Origin: an uncultured bacterium
GTDB lineage: Bacteria > Pseudomonadota > Gammaproteobacteria > Burkholderiales > Burkholderiaceae_E
Assembly (NCBI GenBank): GCA_903864485.1
Contig: CAIPGD010000115.1
Location: forward strand, 1 to 6,311
Length of the DNA: 6,311 nt
Direction: 5' to 3'
A program made the position numbers and the translations under genes. This document shows, one piece after another, positions 6,196 through 6,311 of the stretch. A model generated the notes under the pieces. That model was not told the DNA's origin, ran no database searches, and was given only the letters and a program-made list of their open reading frames with translations. Position 1 is the stretch's first letter. The number at the start of each line of letters is the position of its first letter.

Positions 6196-6200
6196 CCTCC
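6196..6200 (-). promoter_or_regulatory. Shine-Dalgarno GGAGG that decides a TTG start for folD
   Basis: A perfect GGAGG on the minus strand, 8 nt before TTG 6187. The upstream in-frame ATGs at 6217 and 6295 lack comparable sites, and the extra residues they would add do not resemble the FolD N-terminus. Confidence 0.8.
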
Positions 6201-6311
6201 GTAAAGCCTCTGAACATAGCATGGGTAGGGCCCACGGGGGCCTTTAGGCCACTGACAGGTTGCCCCAATTGCAAACCTTGTGTACAGTCTCGCACTCTTC
6301 GGTGCTGCCGC
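6201..6311 (-). other. 5' region upstream of folD with two mutually exclusive small hairpins
   Basis: About 110 bp of presumed non-coding leader and promoter DNA. GGCCC (6229-6233) can pair with GGGCC (6238-6242) across a 4-nt loop, while GGCC (6239-6242) can instead pair with GGCC (6247-6250) across TTTA; the two stems share bases. Neither has a T-tract. A GCAC-loop-GTGC inverted repeat lies at the far right end (about 6291-6304). No convincing -35/-10 pair or known riboswitch is recognised, so the operon promoter may lie here undetected or beyond the window. Confidence 0.3.

Noticed and set aside
6229..6242. Rho-independent terminator of an upstream plus-strand gene
   Set aside because: The stem is only 5 bp and is followed by TTTAGG, not a T-tract; no plus-strand gene precedes it.

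Overview
The window is GC-rich, tightly packed bacterial DNA, most likely from a proteobacterium and plausibly a betaproteobacterium. This is inferred from a Ni-type GloA glyoxalase, an OpdA/PrlC-type M3 peptidase directly behind folD, and a secreted glutaredoxin-fold domain with a CGxPC motif of a kind I associate with Burkholderiales-like genomes. No mobile element, CRISPR array, tRNA or rRNA is visible.

Layout: five complete genes and one partial gene. Left end: a short-chain dehydrogenase/reductase on the minus strand, cut by the window edge before its C-terminus (1-698). Divergent from it, across a gap of about 75 bp, is a plus-strand pair: glyoxalase I (774-1193) and a 2-oxoglutarate/Fe(II) oxygenase of prolyl-4-hydroxylase type (1190-1996). 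These two appear to overlap as GTGA, which suggests translational coupling. A 127-bp convergent gap follows, holding about 2.6 copies of a 21-bp tandem repeat. The right two thirds is a minus-strand operon transcribed from the right edge: folD (6187-5309), an oligopeptidase A-like M3 zinc peptidase (5316-3178, overlapping folD by 8 nt), and an unusual exported protein (3167-2124, 10 nt after the peptidase stop).

The exported protein is the most noteworthy object. It has a signal peptide, a 16-triplet Gly-X-Pro collagen-like tract, a thioredoxin/glutaredoxin-fold domain with a CxxxC motif, and a long Pro/Gly-rich tail with DPR and PPG repeats. The convergent neighbour is a prolyl-hydroxylase-like oxygenase, so a modifier/substrate relationship can be imagined, but nothing in the sequence proves it. 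The other genes are ordinary: folD feeds one-carbon metabolism, the M3 peptidase degrades cytosolic peptides, and GloA detoxifies methylglyoxal.
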